Positions 53,396-62,220 of a DNA stretch of 64,000 nucleotides are shown piece after piece. A program made the position numbers and the translations under genes. Below the pieces are notes generated by a model that saw only the letters and a program-made list of their open reading frames with translations, was not told the DNA's origin and did no database searches. The stretch is from JAWLBM01 sp041687675. Lineage in GTDB: Bacteria; Pseudomonadota; Alphaproteobacteria; Rhizobiales; Pleomorphomonadaceae. How positions within the stretch are numbered: position 1 is the stretch's first letter; each line of letters starts with the position of its first letter. The DNA lies in contig JAWLBM010000023.1 of the NCBI GenBank assembly GCA_041687675.1, forward strand, positions 1 through 64,000, in the 5' to 3' direction.

Positions 53396-54865
53396 ATGGC
53401 CTTCCTCGGCATCGACGTCGGCACCTCGGCGGTGAAGGCCGTGCTCGTCGGCGGCGACGGGCAGGTCCACGCCGAGGCCGAATGCCCCCTCGCCACCTCG
53501 CGGCCGCGCCCGGGCTGGTCCGAGCAGGCCCCCGACGCCTGGGTGGAGGCGACGCGAACGGCGGTCGGGCGGCTCCGCGCCGCCGCCCCGGACGCCCTCG
53601 CCTCCACCCGCGCGATCGGGCTCTCCGGCCAGATGCACGGGGCGGTCCTGTTCGGCGCCGACGACCGGCCGCTCCGCCCGGCGATCCTGTGGAACGACGG
53701 CCGGGCGGAGGCGGAGGCGCGCGACCTCAATGCGGCGATGCCGGACCTCGGGCGGATCGCCGGCGTCCCGGCCATGGCCGGCTTCACCGCGCCGAAGCTG
53801 CTCTGGCTGTCGCGTCACGAGCCCGAGGTGCTCGCCGCGGCCCGGCACCTCCTGCTGCCCAAGGACGTCGTGCGCCTCCACCTCACCGGCGAGTACGCCA
53901 CCGATCCCTGCGACGCCGGCGGCTCCTTGATGATGGACGAGGCGGCCCGCGCCTGGCACCTGCCGGTCGCCGAGGCGGTCGGTCTCGACCCGGCTGCGCT
54001 GCCGCCGATCCTCGAGGGGCCGACCGTCTCCGGACGGCTGCGCGAGGCGGCGGCGAGGGACCTCGGGCTGCCGCCCGGGCTCCCGGTCGCGGCCGGGGCG
54101 GGCGACGCGGCGGCCGGGGCGATCGGCATCGGCGCGGTGGAGGACGGCGACGCCTTCATCTCCATCGGCACCTCCTGCCAGCTGTTCGTCACCGACGCCG
54201 CCTACCGGCCCAACCCCGCCGCCCTCGTCCACGCCTTCGCCCACGGGCTGCCGGAGCGCTGGTTCTCGATGGCCGCCCTCCTCAACGGCGCCAGCCCGCT
54301 CGCCTGGCTCGCCGGCATCCTCGGCGAGCCGGACGTCGGCGACCTGATCCGCCGGGTGGGCGAGCGCGGCCTGCCGGTCTCGCCGGTGACCGCCCTGCCC
54401 TACCTCGCCGGAGAGCGGACGCCGCACGACGACCCGGCCGCGCGCGGCGTGCTGTTCGGCCTCGACAGCGGCACCGCGGCGACGGACATCGCCCAGGCGG
54501 TGATGGAGGCGCTGGCCTTCACGCTGGTGGACGCCGATGCCGCCCTGCGGGAGGCCGGCGTCGTGGCCAAGGCCCCCGCGGCGGTGGGCGGCGGCGCCCG
54601 TTCGCGGCTCTGGATCGAGATGGCGGCGAGCGCGCTCGACCGCCCGATCACCCTCTACGGCGGAGCGGCGGCGGGGCCGGCGGTGGGCGCCGCGCGCCTC
54701 GCCCGGCTGGCGATCGGCGAGGGCACCGTCGCCGAGGTCTGCCGCAAGCCGTCGGTGGCCGACGTGGTCGAGCCCGACCCGGCCCGCCGCGACGCGCTGG
54801 CCGCCCGCCACCCGCTCTTCCGCGACCTCTACGCAGCCCTGCGGCCGCTGTTCCGAAGGGCATGA
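53396..54865 (+). CDS. xylB: Xylulokinase-type FGGY sugar kinase
   Basis: This kinase of 489 residues phosphorylates a pentulose, classically D-xylulose. Family marks are IDVGTSAVKAVL (phosphate loop), LSGQMHGAVL and WNDGRAEAEA (both xylulokinase-type), GAGDAAAGAIG and VGGGARSRLW. It is the second gene of the operon with the 2-hydroxyacid dehydrogenase. No xylose isomerase is present, so the pentulose may arise by another route and the exact substrate is uncertain. Confidence 0.88.
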   Translation: MAFLGIDVGTSAVKAVLVGGDGQVHAEAECPLATSRPRPGWSEQAPDAWVEATRTAVGRLRAAAPDALASTRAIGLSGQMHGAVLFGADDRPLRPAILWNDGRAEAEARDLNAAMPDLGRIAGVPAMAGFTAPKLLWLSRHEPEVLAAARHLLLPKDVVRLHLTGEYATDPCDAGGSLMMDEAARAWHLPVAEAVGLDPAALPPILEGPTVSGRLREAAARDLGLPPGLPVAAGAGDAAAGAIGIGAVEDGDAFISIGTSCQLFVTDAAYRPNPAALVHAFAHGLPERWFSMAALLNGASPLAWLAGILGEPDVGDLIRRVGERGLPVSPVTALPYLAGERTPHDDPAARGVLFGLDSGTAATDIAQAVMEALAFTLVDADAALREAGVVAKAPAAVGGGARSRLWIEMAASALDRPITLYGGAAAGPAVGAARLARLAIGEGTVAEVCRKPSVADVVEPDPARRDALAARHPLFRDLYAALRPLFRRA

Positions 54866-54946
54866 GCCGGCGAACTTGCATCGTCGCCCGCGACGTGGTC
54901 CGCTAGGAAAGGAGGGGGCCGCGAAGTCAGCGATGGCGGCGAGACC

Positions 54947-55588
54947 ATGGTTCTGAACCCACCGTCCCTGGACCACAGGCCCTCGCAGGAACCCCACCGC
55001 GGGGCCATTCTCCTGCACGGCCGCAACCGGCCGCCCGGCGACATGCGCGACATCGCGGCGAGCCTCGGCATGCTGGACTGGCGCTGCGTGTTCCCCGCCG
55101 TCGAGGGGTCGAGCTGGTACCCGCACCCCTTCACCGGCCCGATCGAGGAGAACGAGCCTGCCCTCGGCGCGTCGGTCGAGCGGATCCGGCTGGACCTCGA
55201 GCGGATCGAGGGCGAAGGGCTGGCGGCGGAGAAGGTGCTGGTCGGCGGCTTCTCGCAGGGCGCCTGCGTGGTCGCCGAGTACCTCGCCCGCGGCGGACCC
55301 CGGCCGATGGCGATCCTGCTTCTCAGCGGCGCCCTGCCCGGGCCGGACGACCTCGTCCGCCCGCCCCGCGCCGACCTTGCCGGCGTGCCGGCCTTCGTCA
55401 CCGGAAGCCATGCCGACCCGTACATGCCGGCTGCCCGGGTGGCGGCGACCGCGGAGTGGCTGCGCGCCGGCGGAGCCGAGGTGCACCTGACGCTGTTCGA
55501 GGACCGCCTGCACACGATCGACGAGAGCGAGATCGCCGACGCCGCCAGCTTCATCGCCGGGCTGGAGCGCCAGGACGAGGAGACCTGA
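54947..55588 (+). CDS. Carboxylesterase/phospholipase-type alpha/beta hydrolase
   Basis: This hydrolase of 213 residues belongs to the small YpfH/acyl-thioesterase-like branch. The nucleophile elbow is GGFSQGAC (Ser about 103), followed by Asp in GSHADPYMP and His in RLHTID, a full triad. ILLHGRN supplies the oxyanion hole. No signal peptide. Substrate is unknown. It ends 9 bases from the convergent epimerase. Confidence 0.85.
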   Translation: MVLNPPSLDHRPSQEPHRGAILLHGRNRPPGDMRDIAASLGMLDWRCVFPAVEGSSWYPHPFTGPIEENEPALGASVERIRLDLERIEGEGLAAEKVLVGGFSQGACVVAEYLARGGPRPMAILLLSGALPGPDDLVRPPRADLAGVPAFVTGSHADPYMPAARVAATAEWLRAGGAEVHLTLFEDRLHTIDESEIADAASFIAGLERQDEET

Positions 55589-55597
55589 CGCCGGGGC

Positions 55598-56608
55598 TCA
55601 GCGGCGATGATAGTCGCGGTACCAGGCGACGAAGGCGCCGACGCCGTCGGCGAGCGGGGTGGTCGGACGGTAGCCGGTGAGCGCCTCGAGGAGCCGCGGG
55701 CTGGCGAAGGTCTGCGGCACGTCGCCCGGCTGCATCGGCAGCATCCGCCGGATCGCCGGCACGCCGACCGCCGCCTCGATCATCTCGACAAAGTCGAGGA
55801 GCCCGACCGGCGCGCCGCCGGCGATGTTCACCACCCGGAACGGCGCCACCCCGGAGAGCGTGTCGCCGCCCGCCTCCTCGGGCACCCGGTTCGCCTCCGC
55901 CGGCGGCAGGTCCGCCAGGCGGACGATGGCCTCCACGAGGTCGTCGATGTAGGTGAAGTCCCGCCGCATCCGTCCCTCGCCGTAGATCTCCACCGGACGG
56001 CCGGAGAGGATCGCATCGACGAACTTGAACAGCGCCATGTCCGGCCGGCCCCAGGGCCCGTACACCGTGAAGAAGCGGAAGGCCGTCGTGGGGATGGAGT
56101 GGAGGTGGGCGTAGGAGTGCGCCATCGCCTCCATCGCCTTCTTGGAGGCGGCATAGAGGGTGAGCGGCTCGTCGGCCCGGTCCGTCTCCTCGAAGGGGAT
56201 CTTCTCGTTGGCGCCGTAGACCGAGCTGGTCGAGGCCAGCATCAGGTGGGTGGGCTTCACCTCGCGGGCGAGCTCCAGCAGGTGGAAGGAGCCGACGAGA
56301 TTGGACTGCACGTAGGCGGCCGGGTTCTCCAGGCTGTAGCGGACCCCCGCCTGCGCGGCGAGGTGGATGATGAGATCGGGCTTCGCCACATCGGCCGCCC
56401 GCCGCAGCGCGGACGGGTCCTCGAGCATGCCGACCACCTCGGTGAAGGCGTTCGACCGCTTGAGGATCCCGTGCCGCGCCTCTTTCAGCGCGACGTCGTA
56501 GTAGGCCGTCATGCCGTCGAGGCCGACGACCACGTGGCCGTCGGCGATCAGCCGGCGGGCGAGATGGAAGCCGATGAAGCCGGCGGTGCCGGTGACCAGG
56601 ATGCGCAC
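55598..56608 (-). CDS. UDP-glucuronate 4-epimerase
   Basis: This enzyme interconverts UDP-glucuronate and UDP-galacturonate for surface polysaccharides. The 336 residues form an extended SDR: GTAGFIGFHLA (NAD loop), STSSVYGAN, Tyr and Lys in YAASKKAM, and RFFTVYGPWGRPDMA, which is typical of LpsL/CapI-type uronate epimerases. It lies 47 bases after ugd in the same direction, and the two would make UDP-galacturonate from UDP-glucose. Confidence 0.9.
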   Translation of the reverse strand: MRILVTGTAGFIGFHLARRLIADGHVVVGLDGMTAYYDVALKEARHGILKRSNAFTEVVGMLEDPSALRRAADVAKPDLIIHLAAQAGVRYSLENPAAYVQSNLVGSFHLLELAREVKPTHLMLASTSSVYGANEKIPFEETDRADEPLTLYAASKKAMEAMAHSYAHLHSIPTTAFRFFTVYGPWGRPDMALFKFVDAILSGRPVEIYGEGRMRRDFTYIDDLVEAIVRLADLPPAEANRVPEEAGGDTLSGVAPFRVVNIAGGAPVGLLDFVEMIEAAVGVPAIRRMLPMQPGDVPQTFASPRLLEALTGYRPTTPLADGVGAFVAWYRDYHRR

Positions 56609-56655
56609 GTCGCCTCAGCCCCCGGGCCGCCGACCGACACTCGCGCGGCGCCGTC

Positions 56656-57999
56656 TCATTCGGCGGCCATCGCCGCCGGCTCGTTCGGCCGGTCCGCGCC
56701 GCGGCCGATGCCGGTGTAGGTGAAGCCGTGGCGCTCCACGTCGGCCCGCCGGTAGACGTTCCTGAGGTCGACGATCACCGGGGTGCGCATCGCCTCCTTG
56801 AGACGGCGGAAATCGAGCGCCCGGAAGGCGTCCCACTCGGTCACGATCACCAGCGCGTCGGCGCCCTCGGCGATGTCGTAGGCGCCGGCGCCGAACTCGA
56901 CGTCGTCCATCATGCCGCGCGCGGACGGCATGCCCTCGGGATCATAGGCGGCGATCTTCGCCCCGGCGTCCTGCAGGGCCTGCACGATCGCCAGCGACGG
57001 CGCCTCGCGCATGTCGTCGGTGTTGGGCTTGAAAGTCAGGCCGAGCACCGCGACCTTGCGGCCGCGCACCTCGCCGCCGAGGGCGTTGACCACCTTGCGG
57101 GCCATGGCGCGCTTGCGCTGGTCGTTGATGGCGACCGTGGTCTCGATAAGGCGCAGCGGGCTGCCGCAGTCCTGGGCGGTCTTGACCAGCGCCAGCGTGT
57201 CCTTCGGGAAGCAGGAGCCGCCATAGCCGGGGCCGGCGTGCAGGAACTTCGAGCCGATGCGCCCGTCGAGGCCGATGCCGCGGGCGACCTCCTGCACATC
57301 GGCGCCCACCACCTCGCAAAGGTCGGCGATCTCGTTGATGAAGGTGATCTTCATCGCCAGGAAGGCGTTGCCGGCATACTTGATCAGCTCGCTCGTCCGG
57401 CGGCGGGTGAACAGCATCGGCGAATGGTTGAGGTAGAGCGGCCGGTAGACCTCGGTCATCGGCTCGCGGGCGCGCTCGTCCTCCAGGCCCACGACGATGC
57501 GGTCGGGGCGCTTGAAGTCGGAGATCGCGGCGCCCTCGCGCAGGAACTCTGGGTTGGAGACGACCGCGACCTCGGCCTTGGGGTTCACCTCGCGGATGAT
57601 CCGCTCCACCTCGTCGCCGGTGCCGACCGGCACGGTCGACTTGGTCACCACCACGGTGAAGCCGCGCACGGCAACGGCGATCTCGCGCGCCACGCCGTAG
57701 ACGTAGGACAGATCGGCATGGCCGTCGCCGCGCCGCGAGGGGGTCCCGACCGCAATGAACACAACGTCCGCCTCCGACACCGGTCCGGCGAGGCCGGTGG
57801 TGAAGGACAGCCGCCCGGCCTTGGCGTTGGTCGAGACGAGTTGCTCCAGCCCGGGCTCGAAGATCGGGATCTCGCCGCGCTTCAGCGCCTCCACCTTGGC
57901 GGCGTTGCTGTCGATGCAGACGACGTCGTGACCGAAATCCGCGAGGCAGGCGCCGGAGACGAGGCCGACGTAGCCCGAGCCGATCATTGCGATACGCAT
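56656..57999 (-). CDS. ugd: UDP-glucose 6-dehydrogenase
   Basis: Ugd makes UDP-glucuronate from UDP-glucose with two NAD. The 447 residues include IGSGYVGLVSGACLA at the N-terminus, EFLREGAAISDF, the catalytic cysteine in GGSCFPKD (about 260) and GLTFKPNTDDMREAPS. First gene of the ugd-epimerase operon. The 258 bases upstream (58000-58257) hold no gene. The region is AT-richer near 58005-58140 and should contain its promoter, but none was assigned confidently. Confidence 0.96.
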   Translation of the reverse strand: MRIAMIGSGYVGLVSGACLADFGHDVVCIDSNAAKVEALKRGEIPIFEPGLEQLVSTNAKAGRLSFTTGLAGPVSEADVVFIAVGTPSRRGDGHADLSYVYGVAREIAVAVRGFTVVVTKSTVPVGTGDEVERIIREVNPKAEVAVVSNPEFLREGAAISDFKRPDRIVVGLEDERAREPMTEVYRPLYLNHSPMLFTRRRTSELIKYAGNAFLAMKITFINEIADLCEVVGADVQEVARGIGLDGRIGSKFLHAGPGYGGSCFPKDTLALVKTAQDCGSPLRLIETTVAINDQRKRAMARKVVNALGGEVRGRKVAVLGLTFKPNTDDMREAPSLAIVQALQDAGAKIAAYDPEGMPSARGMMDDVEFGAGAYDIAEGADALVIVTEWDAFRALDFRRLKEAMRTPVIVDLRNVYRRADVERHGFTYTGIGRGADRPNEPAAMAAE

Positions 58000-58257
58000 G
58001 GAAAACCCTCGAATTGAAAAATCGCGCGCTAAGACAATGCAGCCCCTCGGGGCCGTCCGTGACCTTATAATGCATCAAACCCGTGACAGGATCGCCACGC
58101 CACCGATAAATAGATCGGATTTTCAGAGAAAACGGTTACCAGCGCGGCCTGTCAAGCCAATGCCGCACCGGCGGACGAGGCCTTCGATCCGCCGCAGACC
58201 TGCGGCATGGGGGCGGGGGCGTTGGCAGGACGGCGGCAAGCGGGTACGGAACGGAAG

Positions 58258-59361
58258 ATGGCGCAGGAAGAGCACATGGCCGGCGGCGTCACCGAGGCCG
58301 TTTCGCCGCGTCGACGCAGCGGGGCGGCCGCGCTGCTGGTTGTCATCCTGACGGGCCTGGTGGTGGTCGCCCTGGGCGCCGCGGGCGGCCTCGTGCTGGC
58401 CATCCGCGCCGGCCTCGTCGGCGGCGAGTTCCTGCCGCCCGACCTTCTCGCCCTCGTCCACACCGGGGTGCCAGCGGCCGCGCCCGAGGAGGGCGACCGG
58501 GAGGCCCCGCCGCTCCGGCTCTGGGCGCCGGACCTTGCCGACCCCGACCTCTCGACCGCTCTCCTCGCCGTGGAAGGGACGCCCGAGTTCCGCTTCGTCG
58601 AGACGCCCCGGCTGGAGCCCGACGCCCTGTGCGCGGTCATGAACATGACGGGCCTGCGCGACGCGCGCTGGGACGAGGATCCGGTGATCGCCGGCGAGTG
58701 GACCTGCTTCACGGACGTGCGCGAGTTCGGCGGCGACGTCGAGGAGGATCCCTCGACCGTGTTCGGCCTCCTGCGCGGCCGCAACCGCGGCGCCGCCGAC
58801 ATCATGCGCGTCACCGTGATCGAGAACGCCCCGGACTCCGGCGAGGACGCGAGGCGGGCGGCGCGGCAAGTGATGGATGCGGTGCTGAAGCAGTCCGGGC
58901 TCGCCGCGCCGGCCGGCTTCCTCGAGGCGCTGGCCGCCGGCGAGCCCTTCGCCGTGATGCGCAACGGCCTGCGGTTCACCGTGCGGGCGAACCCGCCGCG
59001 CACCGACGCGATCGTCGTCGCCGAGGGCTCGGCCGGCCTGCTGCCGACGGACTGGTTCTCCGGCAAGGGGCCGCGGCTGCCCGGCGACCCCGTGATGGAG
59101 GCGGCGCCGCCGCTCCCCGACGAGGAGATCGCCGCGCCCGAGGAGCCGATCCCCGGCTTCGGCGCGCCGCTCGGCATCGGAGAGGACGAGGCGCCCGGCT
59201 TCGAAATGGCCCCGGACCTGCTGCCCACCCTGCCGGCGGAGGAACCAGCGCCCGAGACCGCCGCCGGGGAGGCGCCGCCCTCCGCGCCAGCCGAACCGGC
59301 GGACGCCGGGGAAGCGCCGCCGTCCGCACCAGCCGAACCAACGGATGTCAGAGAAGAGTGA
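58258..59361 (+). CDS. Membrane-anchored protein of unknown function (DUF6030-like?)
   Basis: This protein has 367 residues. One membrane helix (about 22-48) near the N-terminus is followed by a 190-residue mixed domain with cysteines in ALCAVM and WTCFTD, which could form a disulfide in the periplasm. The last 90 residues are acidic, Pro-rich and contain a short tandem repeat (GEAPPSAPAEP twice). It may belong to the Rhizobiales DUF6030 family (from memory, not checked). ATG 58258 has GGAACGGAAG upstream. Its end overlaps the convergent phosphoesterase by 14 bases. Function is unknown. Confidence 0.6.
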   Translation: MAQEEHMAGGVTEAVSPRRRSGAAALLVVILTGLVVVALGAAGGLVLAIRAGLVGGEFLPPDLLALVHTGVPAAAPEEGDREAPPLRLWAPDLADPDLSTALLAVEGTPEFRFVETPRLEPDALCAVMNMTGLRDARWDEDPVIAGEWTCFTDVREFGGDVEEDPSTVFGLLRGRNRGAADIMRVTVIENAPDSGEDARRAARQVMDAVLKQSGLAAPAGFLEALAAGEPFAVMRNGLRFTVRANPPRTDAIVVAEGSAGLLPTDWFSGKGPRLPGDPVMEAAPPLPDEEIAAPEEPIPGFGAPLGIGEDEAPGFEMAPDLLPTLPAEEPAPETAAGEAPPSAPAEPADAGEAPPSAPAEPTDVREE

Positions 59362-60130
59362 AGACGCCGCCGCTGACCCGGAGGACGGAGAGCTTTCCCG
59401 TGACGCAGGCGGCTGTGTCGATGCCGATCCGGCCCGGCCCGGTGGTGATGTCCGTGGACGGGGTGTGGCCGTGCACGACGGTGACCGGGATGCCCGGGCC
59501 GCTGCTGAGGAACGGCTCGCGGATCCACATCATGTCCTGGTCGGTCTGATCCTCGAGCGACCGCGCCGGGTCGAGGCCGGCATGGACGTACACCACCTGC
59601 CCGACCTGCAGGCAGACCGGCAACTGGTCGATGAAGGCGAGATGGCGGGAGGGAATGGCCGAGGCGACCAGCTCGCGGATGCCCTCCCGGCGGCCGACCC
59701 GCGCCAGCATGTGGCGCTCGATCCCGTAGGACTTGAGGGTCGTCTCGCCCCCCATCGCGAGCCAGTTCTCGTTGGCCACAGGGTCGCGGACGAAGGCGGC
59801 CATGACGTCGTCGTGGTTGCCGCACAGGCAGACCCGCTCGATCCCATGCGGCGGCGGATTCGCAAGATACTCTATCACGCCGGCGGAATTCGGACCGCGG
59901 TCGACGTAGTCGCCGAGATGAACGATCAGCTTGGGTCCGTCGAATCGGACTGGATCCGCGGCGATCCGCTCCTCGGCCGCCTTCAGTTCGTCGAGGCAGC
60001 CGTGCACGTCGCCGACCGCGTAGACGACCGGATGCGGCTCCGCAACCCGGAGCCTCGAGCGCCGATGCGCGGGGGCACGAGCTTCGCCGCTGTCGCCCCC
60101 GAAAATGTTGCGGAACCGTCCAAGCACCAT
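59348..60130 (-). CDS. PP2A-like metallophosphoesterase
   Basis: This is a two-metal phosphatase of 260 residues. The motifs AVGDVHGC, LGDYVDRGP, LCGNHDD, VYVHAGLDP and VHGHTPS are complete and in order, as in bacterial Ser/Thr phosphatases of the PrpA/YukI type. No membrane segment. It lies among polysaccharide genes, where such enzymes sometimes occur, but the substrate is unknown. Confidence 0.9.
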   Translation of the reverse strand: MVLGRFRNIFGGDSGEARAPAHRRSRLRVAEPHPVVYAVGDVHGCLDELKAAEERIAADPVRFDGPKLIVHLGDYVDRGPNSAGVIEYLANPPPHGIERVCLCGNHDDVMAAFVRDPVANENWLAMGGETTLKSYGIERHMLARVGRREGIRELVASAIPSRHLAFIDQLPVCLQVGQVVYVHAGLDPARSLEDQTDQDMMWIREPFLSSGPGIPVTVVHGHTPSTDITTGPGRIGIDTAACVTGKLSVLRVSGGVFTLL

Positions 60131-60796
60131 GGGAACCCTTCGGCACGAGCCGCCGCAACCGAGCGTGCGGTCACGCGCCGTGACACCCGCGATTTAGTGC
60201 CGCCGCGGGCCGGACGCAAGCGGCGCCTGTCCCGCCCGCCGGGCGCGGCGCACCGCCGGATCGCCGGCCTGGGGCCTTCCGCAAAAGATTCGCATGGCGA
60301 ACCACATCCTGGAGTTGCATTTGCCGGCAGTCCCGCGGACCGGACGCCCGACCCGGGTCGCAAGCCACCCGGCCACCGGCGGCCACCTCGTCGCCGGCGC
60401 CCGGCCGGAGCGGCAGGAATCGCCGGACGCCCGCCCGGCGGACCCGGCCGGTCCGCGCACCGGCCGAAAAAGCCCCGCAACCGGAACGACTTCGTTAACC
60501 ATCTGGAAACCGGCGGGGGGACTCCCGGCGCCGCCTGCGCGGCGGTTCGGGCGACCGATCGGAGGCGAAGGCCTGGCGGCATGTTGGAGAAAGCGGGGCC
60601 GGGCGCGGGACGGGGCGACCGAGTACCATTGACATTATTTTAAATCAAATGAGGTAATCTGACAGTCGGATCCTGTTGCGGAAATGCAACTTGGGTCATG
60701 TAACCGACAAGTCCCACCAAGAAGGGCTTTGCATCCGCCGCACGATCCAGTGATGTAGCGTGTGGCAGAATGTAGTTGTTCATACGGGGATTCCGC
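60131..60796. other. Gene-free region with promoter elements before the export lipoprotein
   Basis: No convincing gene was found in these 666 bases. The short readings all lack ribosome sites and look like composition effects. A TTAACCAT CtrA half-site is at 60495-60502. Past 60620 the sequence turns AT-rich and holds a promoter (60629-60658). An unrecognised small RNA is possible. Confidence 0.45.
60629..60658 (+). promoter_or_regulatory. Promoter of the polysaccharide export gene
   Basis: TTGACA (60629-60634) is a perfect -35 hexamer. GGTAAT (60653-60658) follows after 18 bases. The predicted leader is about 130 bases. This is the only exact -35 consensus noticed in the window in a sensible location. 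Confidence 0.55.
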
Positions 60797-62002
60797 ATGC
60801 CAATATTCGACATGATCCGACGTGCGGCAGTGCCCGCCCTCGCCCTCTTGGTGGCGAGTTGCTCCGCACTGCCCCGGTCGGGCCCGGATGAGGATCGTAT
60901 CGCGGCGGAGGCCTCGACGTCGCTTTTGGCACCGGAAGTCGGCATCGAGTACGCGCTCGTAGACATCAACAGCGCGGTATCGGCCTACTTCTCCGTCGAG
61001 GAGCCTCAGTCGCTCCTCGGCGGCTTCGGCGGTGGCCGCGGCGGCCCACCGGCCTTGCCGCTCGGCGTCGGCGACATCATCGAGGTCGCCATCTTCGAGT
61101 CGGGCGCCGGCGGCCTGTTCATCCCGGCCGACGCGGGCAGCCGCCCCGGCAACTTCGTCAGTCTGCCGACCCAGCGGATCGACGCCAGCGGCACCATCTC
61201 GGTGCCCTACGCCGGCGAGATCCAGGCGGCGGGCCGGACGGTGGCTGACGTGCAGCGCCAGATCGAGGAGGCCCTGCAGAACCGGGCCATCGAGCCGCAG
61301 GTCGTTATCAACTTGGTCCAGAGCCGTTCGAGCGAGATCGCCGTGCTCGGCGACGTCAACCAGCCGGCCAAGTTCGAGATCAACGAGTCCGGCGAGCGGA
61401 TCCTCGACATGATCGCCCGCGCCGGCGGCCTCGCGACGCCGGGCATCGAGACCTACGTCACCCTCGAGCGCGGCGGCCGCCAGGCGACCGTGCTGTTCGA
61501 CTACCTCATCGAGAACCCGGAAGAGAACATCTTCGTCGTTCCCGGCGACCTGATCTACGTCGACCGCGAGCGGCGGACCTACCTCGCCTTCGGCGCGGCG
61601 GGCCTCAATGGCCGGTTCGACTTCGAAGAGGCGGGCCTGTCGCTCGGCGAGGCGCTCGGCAAGGCCGGCGGCCTGCTCGACGCCCGGGCCGACCCGGCCG
61701 CGGTGTTCCTCTACCGCGTGGTGGACAAGGACTCCCTCGTGAAGGTCGGAGTCGACGCCACCCGCTTCGCCTCGAACCAGGTTCCGGTGGTGTTCCGCGC
61801 CAACCTGCGCGATCCGGCGGGCTTCTTCGCCGTGCAGCGCTTCGGCATGCGGGACAAGGACATCATCTACGTGTCCAACTCCGAATCGGTCGAGCTGGTG
61901 AAGTTCCTCGAGATCGTGAACGCGGTGTCGACCACCTACTCCGGTGTGGCCGTGGATGCGGCGGCGACCAAGGAGGCCTTCGAAGGAACGCTCTTCGACT
62001 GA
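60797..62002 (+). CDS. Wza-type polysaccharide export lipoprotein
   Basis: This outer-membrane lipoprotein of 401 residues would form the exit channel for a capsule or exopolysaccharide. Lipobox LVASC with Cys 22. The Poly_export domain (LGVGDIIEVAIFESG, then GTISVPYAGEIQAAGRTVADVQ) is followed by two SLBB-type modules (EIAVLGDVNQPAKF; LAFGAAGLNGRF). ATG 60797 has GGGGA upstream. An in-frame TTG at 60776 is rejected because it lengthens the signal. No Wzc-type kinase follows, so the partner genes lie elsewhere. Confidence 0.9.
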   Translation: MPIFDMIRRAAVPALALLVASCSALPRSGPDEDRIAAEASTSLLAPEVGIEYALVDINSAVSAYFSVEEPQSLLGGFGGGRGGPPALPLGVGDIIEVAIFESGAGGLFIPADAGSRPGNFVSLPTQRIDASGTISVPYAGEIQAAGRTVADVQRQIEEALQNRAIEPQVVINLVQSRSSEIAVLGDVNQPAKFEINESGERILDMIARAGGLATPGIETYVTLERGGRQATVLFDYLIENPEENIFVVPGDLIYVDRERRTYLAFGAAGLNGRFDFEEAGLSLGEALGKAGGLLDARADPAAVFLYRVVDKDSLVKVGVDATRFASNQVPVVFRANLRDPAGFFAVQRFGMRDKDIIYVSNSESVELVKFLEIVNAVSTTYSGVAVDAAATKEAFEGTLFD

Positions 62003-62029
62003 CGGCGATCGCCGGTGACGAGATCGGAA

Positions 62030-62052
62030 GGGGCGGCCAGCGGCCGCCCCTT
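62030..62052 (+). terminator. Terminator after the export lipoprotein
   Basis: A 9-base perfect stem (62030-62038 with 62042-62050) with a 3-base loop, followed by TTGCC. The T run is short, but the position 28 bases after the stop fits a terminator. Confidence 0.6.
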
Positions 62053-62220
62053 GCCATTTGTGGCCGGAGATCCGTCAATGGGATGCCGGTGGTGATGGTT
62101 CCCGGGGGCGCTTGACCATGCGAATTGGGAGCTTGCGACCCAGGTCGCGTCCGTTTCCCCTCCGGCGGTCCGGTGTCCTTCTCATGCAAGCGCTGTCCAG
62201 GTCGCTGTTCGGAGATTGCC

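Noticed and set aside
58066..58071. TATAAT on the + strand before the gene at 58258
   Set aside because: No -35-like hexamer at 16-18 bases and the leader would be nearly 190 bases. Probably part of the AT-rich ugd promoter region.
60171..60632. Small open frames in the gap before the export lipoprotein
   Set aside because: None has a ribosome site or recognisable sequence, and they overlap one another on both strands.
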